A stretch of 64,000 nucleotides of DNA from an uncultured Clostridium sp. (lineage in GTDB: Bacteria > Bacillota > Clostridia > Lachnospirales > Lachnospiraceae). Position 1 is the first letter of the stretch. Each line of letters begins with the position of its first letter. The notes beneath the pieces are model-generated. The model ran no database searches, had not been told where the DNA came from, and was given only the letters and a program-made list of their open reading frames with translations. Shown piece by piece: positions 1 through 9,000 of the stretch. The position numbers were made by a program, and so were the translations under genes. Where the stretch lies: the NCBI GenBank assembly GCA_900547035.1, contig URFM01000004.1, positions 1 through 64,000 of the forward strand, written 5' to 3'.

Positions 1-81
1 ACTCATGCGAGCCACGCCTGCCCCTGTTTGGAACTATCTATTTCCCGACAGCCCCTTTTTCGTATTATACCATTTATACTA

Positions 82-1077
82 TCATTTTTTCGCCTGCTTC
101 ATAACGGTCTGCCACTGAGCGGCGCTCAGCTGTGCGCATTTTTGGACCATCTCTGGAGCCGCGCCTTCTCTCAGCATGCGGACCGCCATCTCCACGCACC
201 CTTCCGTACGTCCTTCTTTCCGTTCTTTCTTCAGAGCTCTCTGAAAAGCTTCACACATATTGATGCTCTCCTTCCCTTTCCGAATCGCCTTTTCCAGTTC
301 CTTCTCCAACGCCTTCGTGGTTCCTGTGATAGCAGCTGCTGTGCATGCCGTCATCACTCCCACAGACTGCAGAGTTTCCGGCATATTACTGCCTGCATTT
401 TGATACAATTCGTGAACCGCCTGAAACAGCTGAAAAACATCCCTGTTCTCAAAGGGGTATTCTGCCATCTCGTTTACACAGAGCAGACGGGCCGGGCCGT
501 AATTTTGAAAATACGGCTCGCTCCTTTCTTCTGTTCCAAACTCCATCATATCCTCAAGGCAGCGAGGGCCGTCCCACTTGCTTTCTCCCCAATAAATAAC
601 AAGCGTATAGCAGGGAACCAGGCGGTCCTCTTTCTTCATGCCCGATAAAAATTCATCCGCAATTTTAAAAGTCTTATCTCTTCGGTTTTTCCGAATCATC
701 TCCTCCGCCCTGCGCAGATAGGAAAGCGAATCATAAATCATCGTCCTTAGCGGCATGGCATAGTGAATATGCTGCTGATTTTCGATTCCCAGAATCCGGA
801 AACAGGTTCCCTCTCCGGTAAACTTCATTACATCACGGGTCCGTTTTAGAACCGCCTGTATTTCGCGGCTCAAAATGCTTGCTGAAACATTGGTGTCCAT
901 TTCCCTCAGCTCTTCCGATACGACCCGGCGGCTTCCATGAAACAGACAGCCATTGAATACATCGGCAAAACGCTCATTATCCCGGAAAAATTCCTGCAGA
1001 CGCACATCGGCAGAAACCCGTTTCAGGTTAATCCCTTTTCGATTCCCTCGAACCTGTTTCTCCGGCTCATTTCTCAT
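82..1077 (-). CDS. Rpn-family (PD-(D/E)XK transposase-like) protein
   Basis: This 331-residue protein resembles the Rpn/YhgA-like putative nucleases that are abundant and variable in Lachnospiraceae. The best landmarks are SEELREMD, then RILGIENQQHIHYAMPLRTMIYDSLSYLRRAEEM, given here only as a region near residues 90-125, and a C-terminal charged tail rich in Lys/Glu/Arg. The same order is seen in the broken paralogue at 53824-54890 (LRELD, LLLGIESQEQVHYAAPVR). Rpn proteins promote RecA-independent recombination and cleave DNA in the characterised cases; whether this one is active cannot be judged by eye. An AAAGGAG site lies about 12 bases before the ATG. It stands alone on the minus strand. 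Confident on family, unsure on function. Confidence 0.75.
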   Translation of the reverse strand: MRNEPEKQVRGNRKGINLKRVSADVRLQEFFRDNERFADVFNGCLFHGSRRVVSEELREMDTNVSASILSREIQAVLKRTRDVMKFTGEGTCFRILGIENQQHIHYAMPLRTMIYDSLSYLRRAEEMIRKNRRDKTFKIADEFLSGMKKEDRLVPCYTLVIYWGESKWDGPRCLEDMMEFGTEERSEPYFQNYGPARLLCVNEMAEYPFENRDVFQLFQAVHELYQNAGSNMPETLQSVGVMTACTAAAITGTTKALEKELEKAIRKGKESINMCEAFQRALKKERKEGRTEGCVEMAVRMLREGAAPEMVQKCAQLSAAQWQTVMKQAKK

Positions 1078-1199
1078 AGGCAGACTTCTCCTTTCATCAT
1101 ACAGTATTTTTTGTTTTCTGTAAATCTTTTGCTTTGGAATGGTTCCGAAAATAACAGACTACTTCCTAATCCTATATCCTGACCACGCAGATGCAAACA

Positions 1200-1225
1200 G
1201 GAGGCCGTCCGAACCGACAGCCTCC
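1200..1225 (-). terminator. Terminator after the oxidoreductase gene
   Basis: GGAGGC (1200-1205) pairs with GCCTCC (1220-1225), and the bases inside can extend the stem. It lies about 35 bases beyond the oxidoreductase stop codon. The downstream T-run is weak, so this is a likely rather than certain intrinsic terminator. Confidence 0.5.
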
Positions 1226-1258
1226 CATTTGCTAAAATTGTATTTCAACCATCCGTCA

Positions 1259-3250
1259 TCAGATATGATTCGCCACCTCAAAAGCGTCCCAAATCCCATA
1301 CATAATGTTGGACACCTTCTTGGCGTCTCCCAGCAGGTAGAGCTCCGGCACATCAAATTCCAGCTCATGGTACAGGGAATCTTCTTCCTTATATCCCACT
1401 GCCAGAATCACGCTGTCACAGGGAATCTCCTTCTCTCCCTCCGCCGTGTCCGCCTTCAGGATGCCATTTTGATACTCCTTCACCCGGGCCCCGGTGGTCA
1501 CCTGAATCCCCTTGTAGGGAACCAGACGCTCCAGCATGTCCTTATTGGCATGGCAGAGGGGGCCGTTCACCGCCAGGATTTTGTCCAGGGCTTCCACGAT
1601 GGTCACGTTTTTCCCCTGCTCTCTCAGCCAGAGGGCGGTCTCGCAGCCCACCAGGCCTCCGCCGATAATAACCGTGTCCGTTCCGCAGTCCGCTTCCCCA
1701 AGAAGCACCTGGGATGCGGTATAAACATGGGCGTCATCCCCCAGAGAGAAGCGCTTGGGTGTGGAACCGGTGGCTAAAATCACCGCATCGTAATCTCCTT
1801 CCAGGATTTCCTCTTTGGTGACCTCATGGTTCAGGTAAACCGGAACCCGAAGCTCCTTTAAAGTCTTAGCGTACCAGTCCGCCAAGGCAAGGTCGTCCTC
1901 CTTGAAATCCGGCGCTCCTCCGGGAATCAGATTGCCTCCCAGACGGCTTCCCTTCTCATAAAGGGAGGGTTCATGGCCCCGGATGGTCAGCACTCTGGCC
2001 GCCTCGCAGCCTGCCACGCCGCCTCCCACAATCAGCACCTTCTTCTTTCTGAGAATGGGCTCGTAAGCCATATCCCGCTCTCTGGCTGCCTGGGGATTGA
2101 CCGCGCAGTTAATCATGGAGTACTCCTGCACTCTTCCCATGCATCCTTCCTGACAGGAGATGCAGGGGCGGATACAGCCTCTTCTTCCTGCCCGCAGTTT
2201 GTTCACATAATCCGGGTCCGCCAGAAGGGGACGGCCCAGGCTGATGATATCGCACTCGCCATTTTCAAGGGCTTCCAGAGCCATATCCGGGTCGTCCATA
2301 CGGCCTGCGCAGAGTACCGGCACGTCCACCACTTTCTTTACCATCTTACAGTAGGGACGGTACAGCCCCTTCTTCTGGTACATCGGCGGATGATTCCACC
2401 ACCAGGCGTCGTAGGTTCCCACATCCGTATCCAGGGCGTCGTAGCCGTATTCCACCAGCAGCTTGGCGGCCTGAAGTCCTTCTTCAATATCCCGGCCTTT
2501 TTCCTCAAACTCCTCTCCCGGAAGAGCTCCCTCTCTCCAGTCCTTAATCATGCTCTTGACGCTGAACCGCAGGGCGACTGGGAAATCCTGTCCGCAGCGG
2601 GACTTAATCTCCTCCACCACCTCTCTGGCAAAGCGCAGACGGTTCTCCAGGGAGCCGCCGTACTCATCGGTCCTCTGATTGAACATGGAAATGGCAAACT
2701 GGTCCAGCAGGTATCCTTCATGAACGGCGTGAATCTCCACTCCGTCAAATCCGGCACGCTTGGCATTGTAGGCGCCGTCACCGAAGGACTTGACGATGCT
2801 GTGGATTTCCTCCACCGTTAGAGGCCGGCAGATTTTATCCAGCCAGCGGTGGGGAATGGCGGAAGGCGCCACCGGCGGGAACTCACCTAAGTTGGTGGGA
2901 ATGGTTACCCGTCCAAACCCGGCGGACATCATCAGGAAGATTTTGCTTCCGTAGGCATGGACCCGCTCCGTCATCTCCCTGGCTGTGCGGATAAAATGAA
3001 CAGGATTGTAGGTAGAGTTTGGACAGTTGGGCATGCTCTGGGTCTCCACCTTGCAGTCGGAAAAGGTCACCCCCGTAATAATCAGGCCCGTACCTCCCTT
3101 AGCCCGCTCGGTATAATAGTCGATTCCCCTCTGGTTGAAACCTCCCTGGGCGTCTGCCAGTCCCAAGGGGCCCATGGGCGCCATGGCGAAACGGTTCTTG
3201 ATGACCACGGAACCAATCTTCACCGGCGTAAACAGGTTCTTGTACTTCAT
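1259..3250 (-). CDS. Old-yellow-enzyme family NADH:flavin oxidoreductase / enoate reductase
   Basis: This 663-residue protein has the full architecture of 2,4-dienoyl-CoA reductase, enoate reductase and BaiCD/BaiH-like enzymes. An FMN TIM barrel covers about residues 1-360 (start KNLFTPVKIGSVVIKNRF; active-site stretch FDGVEIHAVHEGYLLDQF). It is followed by the iron-sulfur cysteines CIRPCISCQEGC and then two Rossmann dinucleotide folds (VGGGVAGCEAARVL and IGGGLVGCETALWL) for FAD and NAD(P)H. Such cytoplasmic enzymes reduce C=C bonds of enoates or of modified bile acids and flavonoids; the substrate here is unknown. AAAGGAGAAGCTT precedes the ATG. The LysR-type gene lies 68 bases upstream on the same strand, so it is a plausible regulator or co-transcribed neighbour. 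Confidence 0.88.
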   Translation of the reverse strand: MKYKNLFTPVKIGSVVIKNRFAMAPMGPLGLADAQGGFNQRGIDYYTERAKGGTGLIITGVTFSDCKVETQSMPNCPNSTYNPVHFIRTAREMTERVHAYGSKIFLMMSAGFGRVTIPTNLGEFPPVAPSAIPHRWLDKICRPLTVEEIHSIVKSFGDGAYNAKRAGFDGVEIHAVHEGYLLDQFAISMFNQRTDEYGGSLENRLRFAREVVEEIKSRCGQDFPVALRFSVKSMIKDWREGALPGEEFEEKGRDIEEGLQAAKLLVEYGYDALDTDVGTYDAWWWNHPPMYQKKGLYRPYCKMVKKVVDVPVLCAGRMDDPDMALEALENGECDIISLGRPLLADPDYVNKLRAGRRGCIRPCISCQEGCMGRVQEYSMINCAVNPQAARERDMAYEPILRKKKVLIVGGGVAGCEAARVLTIRGHEPSLYEKGSRLGGNLIPGGAPDFKEDDLALADWYAKTLKELRVPVYLNHEVTKEEILEGDYDAVILATGSTPKRFSLGDDAHVYTASQVLLGEADCGTDTVIIGGGLVGCETALWLREQGKNVTIVEALDKILAVNGPLCHANKDMLERLVPYKGIQVTTGARVKEYQNGILKADTAEGEKEIPCDSVILAVGYKEEDSLYHELEFDVPELYLLGDAKKVSNIMYGIWDAFEVANHI

Positions 3251-3318
3251 AAGCTTCTCCTTTCGTTATTCTTTTAACAAAATCATACCACAAAAAATTG
3301 CCGCTCTCCATCAACCAT

Positions 3319-4206
3319 TCATTGATGGGCGGCAACCTTTTGTTTCCTCAGATATTCCGCAAAAAGCCGGACGTTTTCATATTCCGCCGTTTCCTTCCGG
3401 CTGGCCCCATAGACCTCCCATTTCAGTTCCTCCTCAAAGGGCAGCAGCCTTAAACCCTCCATCTGGAATTCTTCCCGGTAAAATTCCGGGACCACCGCCA
3501 GCCCCACCTTCTGGCTGCACAGGCGGTAAAGGCCGGCCCCGTCGGCCGTTTTTGCCACCACATTGGGTGTGATTCCCTTTAAGGCGCAGCAGGCAGTAAA
3601 ATCGTGGTACAGGCGAAAGGACTCGTTCATCAGAAGAAGGGGCTCCCCCGCAAGTCGCTCAAAACTTACCTGCGCTTCCTGATACAGGGGATGCCCCTCA
3701 TAGACCATCAGGCAGAGGCGGCAGCCGGTAATCCTGCGGCTCTCCACCGTCTCCTCGTCCCAGCTGCCAATCACAAAACCATACTCAATCTCCGAAGACA
3801 GCAGCTTTTCCTTTACCTGGTCGTTGGGATACTCCCTCCACTCCAGACGCAGCTGGGGATGGGCCTTCCCAAAGGCCAGGATTAAGGACAGGGGCAACAG
3901 GTTCAGAACCCCGTTGGCGCAGCCGATTCTCAGCCGCTCCTTCCGCTGCTCCAGCTGGCGAAGCCCGTGCTCAATCTCCTCCAGCTCCCGTATGACCCGC
4001 TCGGACTTTTCATAGAGAAAATGTCCCCCTTCCGTAGGCTCCATCCCCTGGGCCGTGCGCAGAAACAGAGAACTCCCCAGCTCCTCCTCCAGCTGCCGGA
4101 TATTCTTGCTCAAGCCCTGCGGCGTAATATACAGTCGCCTGGCGGCCCGGCCCAGATTCTTCTCCTCATAGACGGTCTGAAAGCATTTCAGAATCTTTGT
4201 GTTCAT
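3319..4206 (-). CDS. LysR-type transcriptional regulator
   Basis: The 295-residue length and the layout fit the LysR family. A winged helix-turn-helix is at about residues 1-60 (FQTVYEEKNLGRAARRLYITPQGLSKNIRQLEEE region), a linker helix follows, and then the periplasmic-binding-protein-like effector domain from about residue 90. The protein acts in the cytoplasm as a DNA-binding regulator that usually responds to a small molecule tied to the neighbouring enzyme. It lies immediately upstream of, and in the same direction as, the oxidoreductase. LysR genes are more often divergent from their targets, so local control is an inference. The ribosome site is weak. Confidence 0.85.
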   Translation of the reverse strand: MNTKILKCFQTVYEEKNLGRAARRLYITPQGLSKNIRQLEEELGSSLFLRTAQGMEPTEGGHFLYEKSERVIRELEEIEHGLRQLEQRKERLRIGCANGVLNLLPLSLILAFGKAHPQLRLEWREYPNDQVKEKLLSSEIEYGFVIGSWDEETVESRRITGCRLCLMVYEGHPLYQEAQVSFERLAGEPLLLMNESFRLYHDFTACCALKGITPNVVAKTADGAGLYRLCSQKVGLAVVPEFYREEFQMEGLRLLPFEEELKWEVYGASRKETAEYENVRLFAEYLRKQKVAAHQ

Positions 4207-4293
4207 GTCTCAACCTCTGCCCTGAAAAATTTGCGTAATCCTTCATCGCTCCGGGCCTATTATAACAGCTTTTTCTGTTTTCGGGAAGAGAGC

Positions 4294-5073
4294 TCACCGG
4301 TTCCAGCCCTGGACAATCAATTTTTCTTTTGAGCCGCTGCAGGTGGAGAGCGTCAGGATATCCCCCGGCTGTTCCATCTCCGTATCCATGGCATAGAGGC
4401 TGTTCTCCTTACAGCTCTTCGCAAAGTCCTGTACCTCCTCCAGGGAACGGAATTGAGACTGATAGGGGGCGATCTCCCCGTTTGGGACCAGGTAAACCGC
4501 AAACAGTTCATAATGCCTCCACTCTCCCTGGATGCAGATGTAAAAACCCTTGTGTTCCCGCCCGTAGGAAGGCTCCAAATACTTCTTTAATTCTCCAAAC
4601 ATCTCCCCGGACCGCATGTTATGTCCATAGATTATGGTGTTAAAGGAAGCGAATGGGGTAACGGACGATTCAAAAAACAGAGCTCCGCAGGCCCTTTGAT
4701 TTCCCTCAAAGGTCCGTTTTAAATATTTCCGGTTATCCTCGGGCCATACCACCGGATAGTGAATCTTTGTATCCGGTATGGCAAGCCATGCGGCATAATC
4801 CGGATTTCTCTGCCTCAGCCCTTCCTCGTCCACCGCCGGCAGCCTGTACTCTTTGTTATCCCCTTTGTTGTTCCCTTTGCCGTTCTCTCTGTTTTCCTCC
4901 TCTGTAATATCCCCAACATTTGCAGTGTTTGCATAGGCTCTCAAGTGCTGATATTCCCGGGCCCCTTTCTGGTCATCCCGGACTTTCATCATCAAAATTC
5001 CGGCGCTTCCGGCTGTCAGTGCCAGACATACCGCCATAAGAACGGCTGAGACAATTTCACTGCACCTCTTCAT
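4294..5073 (-). CDS. srtB: Class B sortase from an internal start (nested in the longer frame)
   Basis: Within the longer frame an ATG at 5073 begins MKRCSEIVSAVLMAVCLALT, a typical sortase N-terminus: short basic start and a membrane anchor. GGAAAGGAGG lies at 5086-5095, 12 bases before it, a strong ribosome site in the middle of an open frame. Translation from here gives 259 residues, the usual size of a class B sortase, with the His in YGHNM, the Cys in TLSTCSG and a terminal Arg. It would place the catalytic domain outside the membrane as the family requires. I infer that both the long and short products, or only the short one plus an upstream exported protein, may be made. Confidence 0.5.
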   Translation of the reverse strand: MKRCSEIVSAVLMAVCLALTAGSAGILMMKVRDDQKGAREYQHLRAYANTANVGDITEEENRENGKGNNKGDNKEYRLPAVDEEGLRQRNPDYAAWLAIPDTKIHYPVVWPEDNRKYLKRTFEGNQRACGALFFESSVTPFASFNTIIYGHNMRSGEMFGELKKYLEPSYGREHKGFYICIQGEWRHYELFAVYLVPNGEIAPYQSQFRSLEEVQDFAKSCKENSLYAMDTEMEQPGDILTLSTCSGSKEKLIVQGWNR

Positions 5074-6036
5074 ATCATATGAGGGCCTCCTTTCCAATGC
5101 ATTGCTGTATGCCGCAACAGCCTTCATGGTAAAAATCGATTGGTCCTTCCCTTCCGAAGCGGGAGCTGGCGGTACATCAGAGTATACCGCCTGAACCGCC
5201 TTCGCCTTCACTTCGGGCAGATTCACTGTTCCTGAATAGACCGCTTTGCAGTCCGTCACCTTCCAGTCTCCCATTGCCCTTAATTTTCTGCACCAATTCC
5301 CATTTTCCGGATAGGGCGCTCCATCCCACCGGATGTCTGTAATCCGGTAGTTTTCCCCGGAAACTCCAATGAGCTCAAGGAGCTGTTCCTCATATCCCCG
5401 CAGCGGCTTTTCCTCATCCAGCTCAACCTCAGTGCCGTTCAGAAGAAAGCGCTGAGCGTCATCATTGATGATGGTAACGGGAAACTCAAATCCCGGCTCC
5501 CAGCGCTCCTCGCCGTAGGAAGCTGACGCCAGAGGGACCTGCACCTCCACCTCATTTCCCGTCGCCGCATCCGTAACGGTCAGCACAGCCGCCTCCGGAA
5601 TATCCTCACCCGCAGCAATGGAGGCATACTGAATCACATCCGATACCGGCTGCTCCCTGGCGTCTATGATGGTATCGATTACCTCCCAGGATTCCAGATA
5701 CCAGGTTTCCCGTCCCACCTCCAGGGTCTGTGCGGGCTGATGATTTGCCGCCTCGTCTGTAAAGGGAGGAGAAGTTTCAATCCGGATGTTCCCGGATTCC
5801 GATGGTTTTCTGCGTTTTTCCACTACCTCATATTGAATCTCTTCCAGGTCATACACCATTCCGTCCACGGTAATGGATTCTTCAAATCCCGGATTCTGCT
5901 CCTCCGGCTCATCGGTATCGGCCAGATAGATTTTTTCAACGTACCGGACATGTTCCCTCTCCGCTGCCGGGGACCAGGCCGCCATGCAGCCTGACAGAGC
6001 CAATATCATCAGTCCCGGAACCATATTCCGTCTCAC
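4294..6036 (-). CDS. Lipoprotein-like domain joined to class B sortase
   Basis: The frame can be read from GTG at 6036, which has AAGGAGG eight bases upstream, inside the 3' end of the adhesin gene. The product is about 580 residues. The start reads MRRNMVPGLMILALSGC, a signal with a possible lipobox (LSGC). A soluble region of about 300 residues with no family I recognise follows. Then comes a hydrophobic segment (SAVLMAVCLALTAGSAGILMM) and a class B sortase domain (YGHNMRSG with the conserved His; TLSTCSGS with the catalytic Cys; final Arg in VQGWNR). Sortases transpeptidate surface proteins to the wall or polymerise pilins; the giant adhesin two bases upstream is the obvious client. The topology is odd: if the N-terminus is exported, the second hydrophobic segment would leave the sortase inside the cell. 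See the internal start at 5073. Confidence 0.7.
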   Translation of the reverse strand: MRRNMVPGLMILALSGCMAAWSPAAEREHVRYVEKIYLADTDEPEEQNPGFEESITVDGMVYDLEEIQYEVVEKRRKPSESGNIRIETSPPFTDEAANHQPAQTLEVGRETWYLESWEVIDTIIDAREQPVSDVIQYASIAAGEDIPEAAVLTVTDAATGNEVEVQVPLASASYGEERWEPGFEFPVTIINDDAQRFLLNGTEVELDEEKPLRGYEEQLLELIGVSGENYRITDIRWDGAPYPENGNWCRKLRAMGDWKVTDCKAVYSGTVNLPEVKAKAVQAVYSDVPPAPASEGKDQSIFTMKAVAAYSNALERRPSYDMKRCSEIVSAVLMAVCLALTAGSAGILMMKVRDDQKGAREYQHLRAYANTANVGDITEEENRENGKGNNKGDNKEYRLPAVDEEGLRQRNPDYAAWLAIPDTKIHYPVVWPEDNRKYLKRTFEGNQRACGALFFESSVTPFASFNTIIYGHNMRSGEMFGELKKYLEPSYGREHKGFYICIQGEWRHYELFAVYLVPNGEIAPYQSQFRSLEEVQDFAKSCKENSLYAMDTEMEQPGDILTLSTCSGSKEKLIVQGWNR

Positions 6037-6038
6037 CT

Positions 6039-9000
6039 TCACCGCCTCCTTTTTCTGCGCCAGCGCCTGTAAAGTCCGGCTCCGAATCCCGCTGCGGATA
6101 CCGCCAGTATGCCTGTCACCCATTGGTAGGGGAAGTCATCCCCTGTTTTTACCAATTCAATCCCTTGTCCACGCAGCTGCGCCAGGGCTTTTCCATTTCC
6201 AAACAGACGCCTGTCATATTCCGCCGTAATCCATCCTACGGTCCGGCCGCGGGGAATTTCCGGCTGTTCCGGCTCTCTCCGATTGACCGCATAAAATATA
6301 TAGCTGTTTCCTTCTTCCTGGTAACATGCTTCGTCTCCGTTCAGCAAAACCGCATCCCCCTTTTCGGGAATTTGTATCCGGTATTCCCCTTCAAGCTTCT
6401 CATAGCCCTCCGGCCCGCTCAGCTCAGTTACGGTCAGGATTCCCGGTGTTTTGACCGTTGCCTGGAAGACGGTGCCCTCAGACTGTCTGAGCAGGGACAG
6501 ACTGCGGCCCGATTCATCCTCAACCTTAAACGCCGCGCCCGGCAGGGGATTTCCCTCCTCATCTACCTTTTTCAGGCGGATGGTATAATCCCTTCCCCCT
6601 CCTCCGCCTTCTTTCTTTCTGTTTTCCGCGGTAATCCTTAATGGTTCTCCATAATCATTGACTTTAAAATGAACGTCATCCATCGGCTTATAGCCGGAAG
6701 GAGCCGATACCTCGCGCAGCAGGTAAGTCTCTCCCGCCAGGAGCTTTCCCTCAATCCGGTAAGCCTCTTTTGTGGAAGTCCATCTCTCCACCAGCTCGCC
6801 CTCCCGGGTCCGGATTTCAAACTTTGCTCCCGCCAGAGGCCGTCCTGTTTCCGCGCTTACCTTCAGGATTTCAACCTTTGTCACATCATCCCGCATCTCC
6901 ACCTGATTGACCGAACCGTCCCGGTTGACGGTAAATACCACATCTCTGGCATATGCATATCCCGGAGCCGGGTTTGTCTCAATGAGACGGTATTCCTTCC
7001 CCGCCTCCAGCTTTCCCACAATCTCGTGGGGCCGGTCTGTGGAAATCCATTCCTCAATCAGCTGATTCTTCTCATCCACCAGCTGCAGCTCACAACCCGG
7101 TACCTCCTGTTCTCCCGTTATGTCGGTCTTGGTAATTCTCACCACCGTAGGCTTATCCTCCATCAGCACAACATCCACTGAGCCGTCCTGGCTGACCGTA
7201 AACTTCACATCCTCCGCCCAGGCAAATCCGGGAGTCGGTCTGACCTCACGGAGCCAGTAGGTCTGTCCTGCTGTCAGCTGTTTTTCAAAATAGGTGAAGC
7301 TGTCTGTGGTAGTAAAAATCATCTCCTCCCCATTCCAAAGTGCAGGCGTTTTGTCCTCGTTGAGAATCTGCAGAACCGCTCCCGCAATCGGCGTTCCGCG
7401 CTCCGCCTTGGAGGGAGTCGCTTCACCCGGACCGGCACTTGGGCCGGCTTCTTCCCATGCATTCTTATAAATCCGAACCTTGGTTGTATCGTCCTTCATT
7501 TCCACATCATTGATGCTGCCGTCCAAATTGACCCTGAAGGAAATGTCGCTGGCCTTCGCGTATCCCTCTGCCGGAATGGTTTCCCGCAGCACATAGGATG
7601 CTCCTGCCGTCAGCTCTCCCACAATCTCATGGGGCTCGTCCGTGGAAATCCACTCGTCCACCGTGTTTCCATCCTCATCCAGCAGCTCCAGGTGGGCTCC
7701 CGGCAGCTCTTCCCCGTTTGTGATGTCCTTTTTGGTTATCACTATATGGGTCGGACGGTTTTCCATCAGGATTTCCTCCGCCGTCCCGTCCTCATTGACC
7801 TGAAAGGTGATTTTCTCCGCCCAGGCAAACCCTTCTGCAGGCCGCACTTCGGTCAGGGTATACTTCTTTCCTGGCTCAAGCCCCCGAATCACATGGGGTT
7901 CTTCTCCGGAAATCCACTGGTCCACAATCTCCCCCTTCTCGTCGGCCACGGTCAGATAATTCCCCGGAAGCTCCTCCCCCGTCGTCAAGTCCCTCTTGGA
8001 AATGACCACCTCCGTTTCCTGGTCATAGCCGCCAATAACGGAAATACCCGCCTGCTCATCCAGGGTAAAGGACATCCGGCTGCTGACCCGCTCTTCCCCA
8101 TCGGAATAGCGTGTGATCTCCGTCAGGAAGTAGGTTTCTCCCTTTACAAAAAGCTGACGGTCCGACTGGTCCTGCACACTGCGGGTAAACCACGAGCCGG
8201 TTCCATCCGTCCCAATCTGCCCCTTTGTCTCATAAGATTCCACCTCCCGTCCGTCCTCTTCCCGCACCACTTCGTAGCTGCAGTTTTTGTAATTGGCCGG
8301 GTCAATGGTGATATATTCGTTTCCGGCAAGCTCAATGGCATCGCCGCTTCGCAGCAGACCGCTCCTGCTGCCCTCGTACCGATAGCTTCCGGCCAGCTCC
8401 CTTCCCCGCTCATCCCACAGCCGGATGATAAACCGGCCGGTTTCCGTCTGGTGCAGTTTTTGTCCGCTGCCGGTCAGTTCGTTGAATACGGTCAGATGGT
8501 TGGGCTTCAGGATTGGAACGATTTTGCTTTCGGAAAATTCGCGGTTTCCAACCTTCACCACCGCGTTAAGCCTCACATCTCCGCCGCAGTCCGCAGCCAG
8601 GGAGGAGGCGAAGGACACGCTCCCGGACGTATAGGGCTCCGCATCCGGAATAATCCATCGGATGGTTTTCCCCTCTGCCTCTCCCTCATAAGCGTCCAAC
8701 AGTTCTGTGTTTTCATCCATCACCGCCTCCACTGTAATGGTCTGAGGCCTGGAACTGGGATTGTAGTAGGTCACCGTGTTGATAACAGGCTGTCCGGCCA
8801 TAAGGGGTTCTCCAGCCTGCCCGTTCCGGTTTTTCACCACGATTTTGGGATTCTCCGGGTTCGGGCCGTTGGAAATGGTCTGCTCCTGGCCTGCCTCCAG
8901 CGGAATCATCGTGGTAATGACGTTTCCCTCGCTGCCGCTCACGGTCAATTCCGTCCGCTCTGCCGTTCTGCCCTCATAAACAAAGCCATTTTCTCCGAAT

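Noticed and set aside
1973..2821. Long plus-strand frames over the oxidoreductase gene and many similar plus-strand frames throughout the window
   Set aside because: They are mirror frames of GC-rich minus-strand genes: no ribosome sites, no known domains, and the antisense protein is clearly a real family.
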